A model generated the notes under the pieces. It saw only the letters and a program-made list of their open reading frames with translations, ran no database searches and had not been told where the DNA came from. From Leptoclinus maculatus (lineage: Eukaryota > Chordata > Actinopteri > Perciformes > Stichaeidae), in assembly GCA_032191485.1 (NCBI GenBank), contig JAVDOI010000006.1, positions 14,255,850-14,319,849 of the forward strand: a DNA stretch of 64,000 nucleotides, given 5' to 3'. How positions within the stretch are numbered: position 1 is the first letter of the stretch; each line of letters opens with the position of its first letter. Of the stretch, positions 12,587 through 26,379 are shown piece by piece. A program made the translations under genes and the position numbers.

Positions 12587-14046
12587 CATGATAACTCCAT
12601 GGAGTAGCGGTTGGGAGGAGGCGGGGCTTAGCCAAGGGTAAATTTGTATTTCAAGATGGGCTTTTGCAAATTAACTGCCGGTTGTAGCATGAGTAGGACG
12701 TGAACAGCTTTTCCATGCCACCGTCCACAGGTTCACAAGCAGCACGAAGCATGAAGCAGCGTGAAAATCCACAGAGAGCAGAAAGAAATATGTCCACTTT
12801 GCTAACCTCTGTAACTCGCATGTGTTGTCCTTTGTTATCTTGTTGATTAAATGTCTGACAAAGTCTGTTTTGTTCCACTAGTAGAAAGACTGAGTCACTA
12901 GCTTAGCCTTTAGCTTGCAGCAGAAGCAGTCCACAGCAAGGAGAGAAAAAACGCACAGGAAGTTAGCTCATTAATCCCTGGCAAAACTCAAAACTCTGCA
13001 AAAAATTGCAGACCACAAACCTGCTGCCACCTGGTTACTCTTCTTATAAAATAGCAACTTGTATCGTTAGTTGCTGGATTAAAACTACGTTCGGTAAAGA
13101 AAGAGCACCTGCACAGTGTGTGTGGGTACTTTAATGCCTATCCCCACGTTCAGTCAACTGAACACTGGCAACAAATGTATCATATCATATCATATCACTC
13201 CAACAACCTTTAACATTACTAAAATTACAGGCAAGGTGAGCCATGTTATGTAGTTTTCTATCTAATTTAAAGAACAGAATACAATGCGTATAAATGTAGC
13301 AACCATTAATTCAATTATGTAAATAGTTTCAATAAACATGAGAAGGTAATCTTCAAAATAAATCAAAATAAACCTTCACAAAAATAAATCTAATTTTACT
13401 ATACTACTACTACTACTACAAATACTAAAAATAATATTCATAACAATAATCATTATTATTTCCATGCAGTTCTTTATCTTAAATTACTTAACTTAATGTC
13501 GCTAGTTTATTCAAGGATAATTATAAAACTGCACATTATATTATTTTGCATTATGTCCTGTAAATGGATAAAAACAAATTATGGAGCAGGAGGACACACT
13601 CGCTTTCAGATTAAATAATCCTTGAATTAAATAATCTCATACATACAATAAAAACTATAGTAGTGTCAAATCTAGGTAATAATAAAATGACACCCCCTCC
13701 TCTCACCCCTCCCTCTCCGTCTCTAATTGGTCAGCGTCTGACAGGATTACACGGGTTTCCTCAATTGAACACTGAAGTTAAACGCTCGGACATCCTGCTG
13801 AAGACTCTCCTGCTTTTGGCCAAAAAAAGAAAGAAAAAAAAAACTCGACCACAATTACTTTTCTACGACAGTCTATCAAATGTGTGTAAATTACTTTCGT
13901 CGACAGGTCTGTGTTGTGATCACAGCATTAAATGTGTTCTGTGCTGATGGTCGCTGCCGCTGCAACACTAATGTGGTTTCTTAACACACGCCCGCATTTC
14001 GGAGAAGCTGCCCGTCAATTTACATTAGTTTAGACCGCAGGTCGTC
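12587..14046. other. tgfa upstream region
   Basis: No gene is seen. It contains an A/T-rich zone (13180-13670) with short ATCAT and ACT microsatellite runs, then a pyrimidine-rich tract (13685-13720) and a CpG-containing block (about 13890-14040) directly before the tgfa start codon. The last block is the likely tgfa 5' UTR and core promoter, inferred from position. There is no clear TATA box. Confidence 0.35.
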
Positions 14047-17000
14047 ATGATGACTCGGATTTTCTGGGATACAATTTTTCTCATAAGCGGTGAGTAACTT
14101 TTGTAGGAAAATACGCTTTTTATTTGTGTCATTGTCTTATTCTGAGAAATGTCTACACATTGTATTGATTATGATTAAAATTCTCAGTATTGTCCCCTGT
14201 TTGATTCTATTTATCACTTCATGATTTGCAATGACAATCAGTACACTACTCCTTAAACCTGTTTCATTAATCCATAGTACTCCACATTAATTTGATTAGT
14301 TGTATTGACCTTACTGTGCTTGATAGTGTTTATCTTCTATATTTAAACTAAAGTGTTTTTGGATGGATTTCTGTGTTATACATTGTTATGGTGCGAACAA
14401 ATTATATTTCTTATAATTAAAATGTAGTTCCCCCTTCTTTTACAACAAACCACCTTTTCTGTTTATACGAGCAGGTTTCAATCTCTAGTTGTGATTGCGT
14501 GTCTTCACAGGACCTGCTGTGTGTATTTATAGTGCTTTGGTCTCATCCTTTTAGTGAATGCTTGACCCTGTTACTATTGTTGGGTAGCAGTTACTCGATG
14601 AAGCATCGATATCACACAAGTCACATGATCATAGCTGCACAGGGGAAGATTACTGAGACTAACCCGCAGGTTGTTCATCATATAGTAGAATATGTGACAC
14701 CTGGTTCTCCTTATGTTGGAAGAAAACTACAATACAGTAATATATATTTTTTATATTCCTATAGGTACTTTTAGTATGTCTGTGGTACTCGATGGTGAGT
14801 TTACAGTGAGCTCTTTGGTACTTTTGTTATTATATTCCTGCAGGGATTTGTTGTTATTTCTTTATATAACAGCGTTTTATGTTCCACTCTGCAGGTTCCC
14901 TCTTTACATTTGGAGCAGGACCGAGCAATTTGACAATTATTGAAGCCAGCATTTCCATCGATACAAACTCCACGGGTGCACCAAACACAAGCAGCTCTGC
15001 AACAACCAGCAGCAGAAGCGCGACGATCACAACTATTGCACCCACTACAAAAACCAACATCCCTCCAGTTAAAAGTAAGTCTAAATACAGTCATGTTATG
15101 TCAAAATGCAAGTGAAGGTTCAAGCTCCTTGTCAAGCCTTCTCCAGCTAAACAAAGCCTGTATTTCATATTCCCAAATGCTCTGAAGACCTTGATCCACT
15201 CTCACTGCAGTGTTGCTTCCACAGCAGGTGTTCTTAATCTGATGTTATATTCCTCCAGCGACTTTATTTCTATATTTTTCACATCTAGATCATATCATAT
15301 GTTAAGAGCTGTTTATTTTCCTCTCTGCAGGTTCCCTCTTTACATTTGGAGCAGGACCGAGCAACCCGACAATTACTGAAGCCAGCATTTCCATTGATGC
15401 AAACTCCACCGGTGCACCGAACATTTCATCAAGCAGCTCTGCAACAACCAGCAGCAGAGGCCCAACTACCACAACTACCCCTACAACGACTAACATCCGT
15501 CCAGTTAAAAGTAAGTCTCCTCACAGTCATGTTATGTCAAGATACAGGAGAAAGTTTGGCTTATTGACAGTAAAACTAATCACTGTATATCAGATACAAA
15601 CGTGTCCTCATTGCTGCCCTTGATCCGCTCTCACTCCAGCATTGGCTCCCCAGCAGGAGTTCTCAACACTGTAACGCTTCCCATTGGGCTGCAGTGCATC
15701 AACACACGCAGACAATGTGGCACTCACTGATAATTGATCCTCTTATCGTGAGTTAGGGCAGATATTGTGGTAAATTTAAGATTATGAGCAGTATACTCGG
15801 CAATATCACAAAAGCTGCGGCTATTGAATTATGATCTGAAAAGCACTTCACACGCCCTAAAAGCTGGTTTCTGTCTCGATGTTCCTCTCGTTCCACTGCC
15901 AAAATCACATGGAAAGGGAGAGGGGTTGGTAGGCAGATGCCTCAGGGACAACAGAGGGCTTTCACAGAGTCTGAAAGAAGGAGACAATACATGTAGGCTG
16001 CAATCCAAAAGCCCATTTACCGTTGGAATGGAGTGTGTGACGAATGCTGTAATGCAGCTATCTGTCTGCATGTTCATCCTCCTTCCCACCCCGAATGCAA
16101 CACTGTGCATCTGTTTCTACTGCTCGGGGAACACTGACCTTTGTTTGAGTCAGTTATGTAGGAATTTGTCTGACTGTACAGCTTACGTGGAAGAAATGTC
16201 CTGGTTTTTTGTTCCTTTATTCGGATATTATTTTTCTGTTGTTTTGTCAGAGTGAAAACTGAGACAGTGGCTTGAAAAAAAAGAGAGTCAGGTTTTAATT
16301 TCTGTTAAAGGGATCTGTGTAATAATGTGGGTGGATTGACAGAGGTTTTTGTTTGTAGCGTCTCACCAGGACTTTTCTTGACTCTAATTGTCCCTCCCAG
16401 GTAAACTGAGAGATGTAAGCCACCATAAATCCACACGCAACTGGTAACAAAAGGCTTCAGCCTACCTCTGGTGGCGTGGGTGTCAGCTTTAGGATTTAGT
16501 ACTTGCCGTTGTTTCAGGTCTCTGCAGGCTTAGGTTATTTTTAGATTTATGATATTCACCTGTGTCATGTTTTGTTTTTGGGCTAACTGCACTTGGATTA
16601 TATTTTAATAATGTAATTCATGATCAAATTCATGCTCTGAAAAAGGACTTGGCTGATGGTTCATAAAGTGTTCTAGTTGTAGTTAACAACTGTACTGTCA
16701 TTTCATGTGACCCACTTAAATATTAGTAGATATATTAGTGATTCATGGTCTTTCAAAAGCCTCTGAAATGTCAACAATATCTTGTCTTACAACCTCACAG
16801 AGTTTGTGGCAGCGGCTGTTCGGTCTCATTTTGATGACTGTCCAGACTCCCACCGCCATTTCTGCTTCCACGGCACATGCCGCTTCCTGATATTGGAGGA
16901 GACGCCTGCATGTGTGTAAGTCGTTACTGTCTTAAATATAAAATGCCAACAGTGTTGAGTGTCGTCGTTCACTCGACATGAAAGCTGATAGAATAAACTA

Positions 17001-19024
17001 AGCAGCTAACATAGGTGAAAGCACTCTGAGAATGAAATCTGAGAGACTGTACTGTAAAGTTATAGTAATGACACCATTTCACATATGTAAAATAATATTT
17101 TACACCCATTTTTTTCATTTGCATTATAATTTTCTTTTTGTAGTTTTGTTATTTTAGCATTTTAAAGGACTTTGGCCTTTATTTTGGACTGGACTTTGCT
17201 GAGCAGTGAGGTCTGACATAACGTTGGAGCAAAATGCTGCTGTCCTCCAAAAGAGGAATTAGTGAGATTTTAAGATCTAAAGCTATTTGGGACAGTAACC
17301 AGTGCAAGAAGGATGGAATTGGGGTAATTGCGGTCTCTCTGTTTCTGGAGAAGCTGCAGATAAGCAAGGAAACAAATTAACCATCGACACCTTTCACAAA
17401 TCATTGTTTTATTTTCTAAATGATTCATACAGAAATCAGGAGCTGTATGACATCACATCTATGTTTTAATAGGTTCAACTGACTCAGTACCTTTTAAATA
17501 ATTGCAATATATTTAGTCTTCAATATAAACAGATGACTATAAATAGTGACTAGTGATTAATATCAAAATATAATGCATATCTAGACATGCATGGCCTCAG
17601 TTATTTTGCAGTGTCCTTGAGTGAAACTGTTCCCCTTGATTTTTCACTGGACTCTTTGTCTGTGGATCTTTTATTTAGTAATTGTTTATCAACTGGAAAA
17701 GTAAACTCTTCAATTAAAGCAGTTATATTTCTCAGATACATGACATCATCAAAATTGGACTGATATTAGAGAGAATAGAATAAGTGTTGGGACTTCCCCT
17801 CTCAACCAATAACACTGTGATTTGAGCTACTTGTATAATCCATTAATTGCTATTTTTATGTTTCTACTAATACTTTGCTTACCCAATTTTATTTTCCCTC
17901 CTTGTTGCAGGTGTCATCCAGGCTTTGTTGGGATGAGGTGTGAGCATGCAGACCTGCTTGCTGTAGTAGCAACTAATCACAGACAACAGACAGTTGCCAC
18001 ACTGCTGGTGTTGTGTGTGATTGGGTGTGTTCTAATCATGGTGTTGTGTACACTTTTACAGTGAGTAACATTTTGTGGCATATTTTTTATATTTTACCAA
18101 ATATAATACATGCTTGCTGGGATCATGGCTGATAAACTGTTTGTATTTAGGAACAGTCATGCAGCAATATGAGACAAGTTATTTTTTTTAATCCAAGGGA
18201 TGAACGTGATGAGGATTCTTTTTAGGATTTTGAGTTTGTGAGTCTTCTCTTGTGCAGTTGCTGGTGGAGGCAGGACTGTCGCAGGCGGAGCCACGCACAT
18301 CACTACGTCACAGAGAAGCACGGAGCATCCTGCCATCCTTCTGAGAGTGGTACTTTATTTATGATATACACATTAAGGTATAAGGCTAGTTTATATTTTA
18401 CTAGTTGTCAGCAAATCTCACGAGAAAAATCTAAATTGTCCGACTTCCCTGCTCTTTCTCTTAGCGCCAAGCCCATTTGATCCTAATGGAGATATAACCC
18501 TTAAGTAACAGGCTACAAATATATTGTTTCATTATTTAAAAAAAAAAAAAAGACAGATTAAAAAAAAGAAAACAGCTGGGCACTGTAGTTTTTAACAGAC
18601 TTACTCCAAACACTACTCAAACCGGAGTAAATAGTGCATGTGTTGGGGACTATTTTCAGCAGTGGATTAATCCACATGTGGTGCGCTAGTGAGTATTTAC
18701 AGCAGCAGGGCAGTAAATGTGGGATTCACTCAAAATAAACTACACTGCACATTTTTAATCATCATAATGAAGGAATGTGTTACCATGCTAGGGTAATTGT
18801 GTAGCTAATTTATGTGTTTTCTAAAATAATTTTTGGGAAAAGAATGGCGCTCTATGGCACATATGAATCGGCTAAATCGGGTGTTGGATACACACAGACG
18901 GATGAGATTTGTTGACAATAATAGAAATCTATAATACTGTCAGCCCTGTTCCTAAAAGGCTTTGTGATCCTTACGGGAAACAACAAACGTACCTGTTTTT
19001 ATTATGTCCCTTTCAGTGGTTTGA
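14047..19024 (+). CDS. tgfa: Protransforming growth factor alpha (EGFR ligand precursor)
   Basis: A single-pass membrane precursor shed to give an EGF-receptor ligand. Exons: 14047-14089 (signal peptide, begins with two ATGs), 14895-15074, 15331-15510, 16801-16915, 17911-18060, 18258-18349 and 19017-19024. All phases agree: 255 aa with both 180-nt exons, 195 aa with one (human is 160). The EGF fold has six cysteines spaced CX7CX4CX10CXCX8C. The processing contexts AAAV before the EGF and LLA|VV after it match the family. A hydrophobic segment (TLLVLCVIGCVLIMVLC) follows, then a Cys/Trp-rich basic tail, EKHGASCHPSES, and a final VV, the PDZ-binding end known in mammals. The closing VV codons come from an 8-nt exon. 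The two duplicated exons add Ser/Thr-rich sequence between the signal peptide and the EGF. Confidence 0.95.
14895..15510 (+). repeat. tgfa: Tandemly duplicated tgfa exon 2 (two 180-nt copies, period about 436 bp)
   Basis: Copy A is 14895-15074 and copy B is 15331-15510. Both start GSLFTFGAGPSN, end with a PPVK or RPVK context, are exactly 180 nt, and carry an AG acceptor and a GTAAGTCT donor. Intronic sequence after each donor (a CAGTCATGTTATGTCAA stretch) and further downstream (CTTGATCC...CTCTCACT) is also repeated, so a genomic block and not just the exon was copied. Both exons have phase 1-1, so either, both or neither can be spliced without a frameshift. Ser/Thr density and NST sequons suggest a mucin-like spacer. 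Confidence 0.9.
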
Positions 19025-22000
19025 GAAGACATCTTGCTGGAACATGAGCTGTTTGCATCATGGCGTGTTTAGTTTTACTCATCCGCCCGGCCCACAAATC
19101 GTGAGGATTGCATCCAAAGAGGAGAACACATGTTCAGATCAAGCAGACGTGGCAAGTGGATAAGAACTATTATCGTCAATGTGGCTAAGGTAGGCCTGCT
19201 TTTTTTCCACCAACTGGGACTTTGGACCTAAAGCACCGTAGGGACATGTTTACTTCACTCTTCACACACAGAACTGCAACAGCTTGTTTGAAGCTCTGAG
19301 GATGAAGCTGCCTCCAAATCCTCCATGGGAAGAGCTCTGTGTGTCCTGATTATTGTTTATGACTGGCCTAGAAGACGCGGGAAATGATATCTGCGGCCAT
19401 TAATCATCCTGCGTGGATGTCGAAAAGGAAAGGTGTTTGTTTTGGTCTGCGGGACAATAATAGTTCATTTAAGTCAGAAGACCCCAATTCCTATTTTGTC
19501 TTTTAATAACTTTGAGCACTTTTCATCAGAACTCTACAAGCACACAGGACATTTCTAAGAAATGATGGTGGGGGGGAAAACTGATGCTTTAAACAAGTTT
19601 TAGTGTCTGTTTTTAAAGAAGGAACTCACTTCACACGACAGGTGTAGGAATTGCTACATGGACTGACTGCTAATGGATTCAAATCCATGGACACACAAAA
19701 CTTAAAATTGTTCCAATATGGTTTTGATGATTTGATGACTCCAGCGTTGCTACTGAAGCTGAAATATTTCTCAGTTTTATTTTTTATTCCTGAGCCGTAT
19801 TTGAACGTGTTCATGCATCAGAGGCGTTTTGATTTGCAAGCTATAACTGTATCGACACATGCACATCCTGGGTGTCGCATTACTCCACAGTCACATTATT
19901 TCACAGTCCTATTGTATTGTTTCACTTTTCTGCAAGCTTTGCGCACTGTTCATAAAAAAAACTGCACTTATTGTATAATGTAGTCACTTGAAAAGTGTCC
20001 ACATAATGAGAGATGCCAAATACACTTTCTAACTTTGCCTGAATGAGCACTGAAGGGAAGAGGCACGCAGTTTGTACACCTAAGCATGCATGCTCTAAAA
20101 TCACAGTTTATATTTTTAAAGAACACAAAACACTTTTCATTTCAAGAGTGGTGATTGGTTATAGCATTGCGTCAGCTTTGAATTCAAACACTTTTTAAAG
20201 AGAGAAAGCGCCTCTGAGGGTTAATTTAAAACATAATAATAAATAATCATCTTAATAATAATCGGTGAGGGAATACAAAATAGGGAATGCAAATTGACTG
20301 GGATATAAAGTGTGTATGCGCTTTTTGAGATAAGAAGGAACAAAAGAAATATATAAAATGAATGTGAAGGTATTTATATGCCAAAAAGACTCTGAGGGGT
20401 TTATACACTTGTCTTTGTTTACAGAATGTGAGGATATTTACATTCAGGATATGTTAATGTTTGCTCTTATGTGTAAAAGAAACTTAAATAATAAATGTGT
20501 GTATATATACGGTGTCAATACAAAATCCCCTGGAAAGGGTGATCTTCTCATGCATTAACCTCTTACTTTGCCAGATTTATGTTTTCACAGTTGGAAAGCC
20601 TTTACTATGTGTTTGTTTTCCAATGAGAAATTAAAAATGAAGGTGTGTATGTGTGCATATTTTTTTATTTATGTGCTTATTAAACTCCTCGGTATCTTGA
20701 GTCTGTTACCCGATTCATCGCGTGACCTTCTTTTCACTTCTGAAGCTCTTTCCTTTTTTCCTCTTTCTCTCTTTAAATACCTCGATTTTCTCTCTCTCTG
20801 CTCCTCTATTTTTCTCTTCCACTGAATATTTCAAGACACGGAAATGGCAACTCTGAACCTGGGGCACAACTGCAACAAAGAGCCGAACTCTTGAGTGCTT
20901 TTATAGCTGAAGGAAATGGTTTAGCCCTCTTCCATATTGCCATTCAGTTTATTTATTTGTCTTTTTGAGTTAGCAGAATCTACACCTATTCATGTTAAAG
21001 CCTTTGTTCGATGTGCAGGACTGCGTCATATACATCTTTTTTAAAATGTCCATTGAATGTCATTGGGTTGAGATCTTCTCTCTTGACATGCTGCATCTCC
21101 TCTGCTCCTTCCCTTTCGCTCTCGGCACGAGGAGCTTCGTTTTGATTTACAATCCCATTATGTCTGCAATAGGATTTCTGTGGAGCTCTTTAGAGCCGTC
21201 TGGCTGAGCTACTAAACCAGCTTTGAATTAAGCGGCTCTTGTGGGCGCTTCCCTAGAGAGACACAATAGCCTTTAACATACAAAGGAGAGCAAGGGGAAA
21301 CAAAGTCAATCAACTGGGGAAAAATGCAAAGAAAAATCTAAACTTGTTAAAAACTCTGATTCACATTTTGTGACACAAAGTGGAAGGATGTGTTGTCAAC
21401 ATCAGGAAATTCTCTTGAACTCTTTAAATCTGATTTGGACACGTGTCAATCCCTATTCCCCATAAGTGTCTGGAGCTCTGCTTTGAATTGCAATGACATT
21501 CTGTTCTTTTCCCTCTGCTTCCTCTTCTGTCCCTTTTGATCCTCAGTCCCAACATTCCCAGTATCTGCCTCTGACCAGATGGTTTGAAATAAGAGTATTT
21601 ACAAAGGTATTAGGGCTAAGCAACCCTGCCTTGTTCTCTTCGCTGCTAAGCACTGACACAAATTATGATGGAAGCTCAGCGCTTCAGTTAAAGGGTCAAT
21701 TCACCCAAATCACATGAAAAAGGTCATTGTACACTGAGAGCTGATCCTCAAGGGCCGCTCAAATGACTTCCTTTTATACAGCATGAATGTGATGTCATGA
21801 TATTTCAATTCATTATTTGTAAATTGATGACTGACGTTTGCATACGTTTACATCCATTTTGTTTTCTGGACTTAATATGAGGCTTCAGCAGTCTGAGTGA
21901 GACAAATCAAGTTGGTATTGTCCAGAGTTGCAGCTTTTTGACTACAGACTTCCCTCTTTGTGTTTCCTCTGGACAATGTTTACTTGCTGAGTTGCTGTAG

Positions 22001-23097
22001 AGAGGAATCTCATTCTAAAAAGACTAACAAGATACACTCTTGGTTTGACTACCTCAGGCAGCTTCATATAGCGAGCGCTGACCTTTATTCTATTGTTTTG
22101 TATAAATGAGTTGTCCACCATTGTTTACAGTGGAATCGCATTAGGAGAGGACCTCTTCAGGGCCAGTACGGATGAACATTTAAATTAGCCAATAACATTC
22201 AATGTTCATATTGGCATATATTATTTTAAAACTGATTTTTTAAAATAACGTGAACTTGACCTTAAAGTTGATTTAATATTTTTCATTGTTAAGTTCAAGC
22301 CACCAATTATGACAACCTCCCTGTTCCTTTGTGCTCAAATTATGAATTTAAAAAGGAAACAGGGAGGATCTATTTGATCTCACTAATGATCTTAGGCAAC
22401 AAAATATATATATATTAGTGATTTGTACTTCTCTCTACCCCCTCATGTCCTGTTACCTCTCTACTATTGACTTGTAATGAAAGTATAAAATACCCCAAAA
22501 CAACTTGAGAATAACAACCAAAGGCCCTGAATAAATTAGAAGACAATCAAACAAATGCCTCCATGCAGGAAGTTCCATCTGTTCCCTTAAGAAGCAGGTG
22601 TCACTATAAATCAATACAAAGTTATTCAGAGTGATCAATGTTAAAACATCCTGATGGGAGTAGTGTCTTTTCAGGACAACACAGTCCCCATCCATGTGGC
22701 ACCAGGGGTAACTGAATGATTTGATGAGTGAACTCATTTTGACATTGCATTGTTATCATTCAGATTCTTGCGCTTTTTGTAAAAGGTGTTGAAAACATGC
22801 AAAGGGGCAGTTCTTAGACAAACTCTACAATTAATATATATGTATTGCTCCCAATCTATTTCAGTCATTAGTAAAAGAGCATGATAATTATAGTTTTTGT
22901 ATTAAAACCCATGATTTTCTTTTCTATAAATATCTGTGTTGTCAAAATATCCCAAAATATCCATATTTGATAGCATTTTTGATTCCTTGGAGAAAAATTG
23001 AGAGCATGAAGTTTGAGATAAATATAACGAGGCTATCATGTGACAACGACGACTTGTCTTGACTAGCAGCAGAGAACAGCAGAGTGGGTACTGCAGC

Positions 23098-23135
<38 letters not shown>

Positions 23136-23388
23136 AACTCACTGTTGGAGAGAATAGAGAAATAGAATGCGCAGCTGGTACCGGTGTATCGAAAATAAGT
23201 ATTTAATCCGTTTTGAATTAATAATTAAACAAGCTGAATCCATATTCTTGACAACAGTAGGCAGGAGTGTTTAATTAGAGCTCTAAAGTGGTTGCCCGCT
23301 CACTCAGGTCACCAACATCCCAGAAATTAGTTCAGTAACTAAACCAGTCAGGCTGAGTAGCTTTGGTGTCCATGCCTGTTTGGACTTA
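19025..23388 (+). other. tgfa 3' UTR and downstream intergenic DNA
   Basis: No second gene is recognised. AATAAA signals at 20238-20243 and 20490-20495 are candidate tgfa poly(A) sites, and mammalian TGFA also has a long 3' UTR. A pyrimidine-rich tract lies at about 20740-20820 and a GT microsatellite at about 23099-23134. The small open frames here lack splice context or recognisable motifs. Confidence 0.4.
23099..23134. repeat. (GT)n microsatellite
   Basis: About 18 uninterrupted GT units are visible in the plus strand. Confidence 0.95.
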
Positions 23389-23450
23389 GTCATTAGCAGT
23401 GGCGGCTGGTCCACAGAGGGCGCTAGGGCGCCGCCCCCCCTAGAGCTACA

Positions 23451-23502
23451 AAAAATAAAAATAAAAATAAAAATAAAAATAAAATTTAAAATAAAAATAA
23501 AC
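23451..23502. repeat. (AAAAT)n low-complexity run
   Basis: Repeated AAAAT units with one interruption, inside the hAT element. Confidence 0.9.
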
Positions 23503-24127
23503 TATACAAATTGTCAATATTTGTGTTTTTGAAACATGGAATCACCCAGTAATATGTGTAAAATATGATATCTGCGGTAAATATATGCTTTTCCTGCTTG
23601 TCCTCTCTGCCTGTCTGCTCTTCCTCTCTGTGTGTGCACGTCTCAGCTGGCTGGGGCGCTGGAAAAACTGCCCCAAAGAGGCGGGTCTATAAAGCAGTTT
23701 AGCCAATGCTGAGTAAAGATATAAATGAGTGACATACAATTCAGCCAATCAGCGTCCTCAAATAGATTCAGCTTGGGGCAGTTTTTTTCCTGCCCCAAGC
23801 TGCGCGTTCTCGTCAGGAGAAGTCTCTACAGGAGAGCGCCAGTGTGAGCACTACTCCTCCAAGACCCGTTTGAGAGGAGAACTGAGAGGAGAAACTACTG
23901 AAAGAGCTGATCCCAGATCAGCCTGACCTCACAATCAGACAGCAGACTAGCAGGAAAGAGAAGCAGTACATGAAGCTTCTCTACTAGCTGTACACCAGAC
24001 AGGTTTGACTAGCTGGATGACGTCATGATAATAACTTATTTATCTTTTAAAACAACGGGGACAGATCCAGCATGGACAGTTAGGGAGTGAGGGACATGAA
24101 GCACCTGTCTGAGAAATGGATATATAG

Positions 24128-24243
<116 letters not shown>

Positions 24244-24626
24244 TTTATATTATAGTGAATATTATTATATGACATATATATTATTATATTATACAGAATA
24301 TTATATGATATATATATTATTATATTATACAGAATATTATATGATATATATATATATATTATTATATTATACATAATATTATTATATGTTATATATATTA
24401 TATTATACTGAATTCCCTGTGAGGGTGACTAAAATAAGAGTTTGTGAAAGTGTTATTTACTGCTTTTTTTCGTGTTGGAATAAATGTTAAATATTTAACT
24501 GCAAAGTAGTAATGCGCGTTTGATACCTTAATTTGTTTGCATTAAATCATTCTGGGATGTTTCCTGAAATTGATTGGATGTGGCACAGCCCTACCAAGAA
24601 CATTTTCCACCAGCCGCCACTGGTCA

Positions 24627-25548
24627 TTAGTGCATGTGCTGCTGAAGCAGTGACGGCAGCTCCTCCAGAGAGCTGAGCCGATGCTCTTGAGGAACGTCAG
24701 GTTGGTTATGCTCGTCGTGTCTGTCTAACAGGAACCCATGGATGCCCACAGACCTAGAGGCGAGGTAATCGTTCACATAGTGGTCCCCAATATGAGCTAC
24801 ATTAGCAGCTAGCACTCCACATTTCTGCAGTGCCTGATCGAAGATGGCTGGACTCGGCTTTGCTATACCTGCTTCCTCTGATGTAATCAAAAACCTGAAG
24901 TGAGACAGCAGGCCACAAACGCGTAAAATCTCTTCTAGGCGGCTGTCAAAGTTGGATACCACACCCAGCTCCAGTCCTAGAGAAGAGCATCTCTCCAGGG
25001 TCTTCTGTGAGTCTGGAAATACCTAAAACAAAGCGACAATACACAATTGTAAGTTGACATTTTCTGTGCTTCACTTTACAAAAAGACAATTTTAAACACA
25101 ACCAAAGAATCGTTTGATGATGACTGTAATCGTAAATCAGTTGTTAATTTCAAAAGCAACTATTATTCATTCATTATTATTTATTTTATGTGTATGCCAC
25201 ATGTCATCTGCAATTTACCTCCCAGTTCTCTGCATTGCAGAAGTTATGATAAAGGTTGTGAGCCATTGTATTTAGCAGGGCTGGGTCCTGTACCCTGCAC
25301 TGGCAGAAAGTGTCCCGCACCACCCTCATCCACCAGGACCGTCCATCCAGGCCCTGAGCGATGCCATAGTTTGGGTATCTGCTGGAATGATGTCGATATG
25401 CCTGGCGGAAAGCAGCTTCAACCTCCACAGGACTGAGGTTCAAGCCCACTCGTTCAGCCTCCTTGCAATACTGCTCTCCCACAGATGCACGCACCTTCAG
25501 CAGGGTGTCTTTCACATCCCATAACACCCAGCGCAGAGGAGCTCGCAT
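24627..25548 (-). CDS. hdhd3: Haloacid dehalogenase-like hydrolase domain-containing protein 3
   Basis: A HAD-superfamily, phosphatase-like protein of unknown substrate. Two coding exons (25219-25548 and 24627-25022) join in phase 0 to give 241 aa (human about 251). Near the N-terminus WDVKDTLL forms HAD motif I. The second Asp of the usual DxD is Lys, as in mammalian HDHD3, so classical phosphatase chemistry is doubtful. Motif II is VVSNFDSR, the motif III lysine lies in GIAKPSPAIF, and motif IV is HIGDHYVNDY. A 3' splice site just before the ATG (about 25555) implies a 5' non-coding exon, probably near 26798-26840 where a GTAACT donor occurs. The stop codon lies inside the target duplication of an adjacent hAT element, so almost all downstream 3' UTR is transposon-derived or lies beyond it. 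Confidence 0.93.
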
Positions 25549-26379
25549 TACACCTAGAGAGGTAACACCACAGAGATAAGACAGAGTAGTGTCAAAGCAA
25601 AAAGATTCTTCAAATCAAATGATTCCTCCCCAGGTTGTTTCTATGTAAATGACTCAACTTGCTAGTGTTAATCAAATTCTACAAAGTGAAGTAAAACTAT
25701 CCCAATGTAAGGCAATGTAAAAAGTATTGTACAAAAGGCCTTTTTCAGACATTTTGACTTGTCATAGTAGGAAAAGCACAGGTGTTACTACATTAAGTAC
25801 CAATAAAAATGATAAAGGTGTAAACTGTCCTGCCACAAAAGGTGATATATAATCGGGTAGCTTAAATAGATACTGAACACTTAAACATTTTAGAACTGTA
25901 AGCTTAACTATATGACTGTACTGTGATGAAACATCAATGCTGGTGTTGATATTGACATTTCTAGCCAAATTGATTGGATAAATCCTCATTTCATGGGTTG
26001 AAAATGGCTCAACACGCCATCTGCTGTTTTCAACCAACCCTGAACCTTGCAAGGCCAATGCTGACAGAGTTGGGACTTATCTATGTTGTGAAATGTATGT
26101 AAAAAAGAACGTTAACATCCTCTAATAGAGGCCAGGAGATGTCACTGAGCAACCCCTGCCTCAGACATCCACACCCCCTCTTAGCCCTTTGACCATTCTT
26201 TATTTTCTTTATTGGGTTAGACTCAGACCTGGAGTTGCACATTAATTGAAAACACCTGCGTGCATGGACCATGCATGTTTTAAGAATGGCGGTTTCACTC
26301 GGGTGTCCTAGTAATGTCAGCATTGACAATACCAGCACACTGAAAACGAAGCAACTACATGTAATTCAGCCACCATTAA

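Noticed and set aside
15824..16255. Plus-strand 143-codon open frame in the tgfa intron
   Set aside because: It does not fit tgfa splicing phases and shows no family motif. Frames of this length occur by chance.
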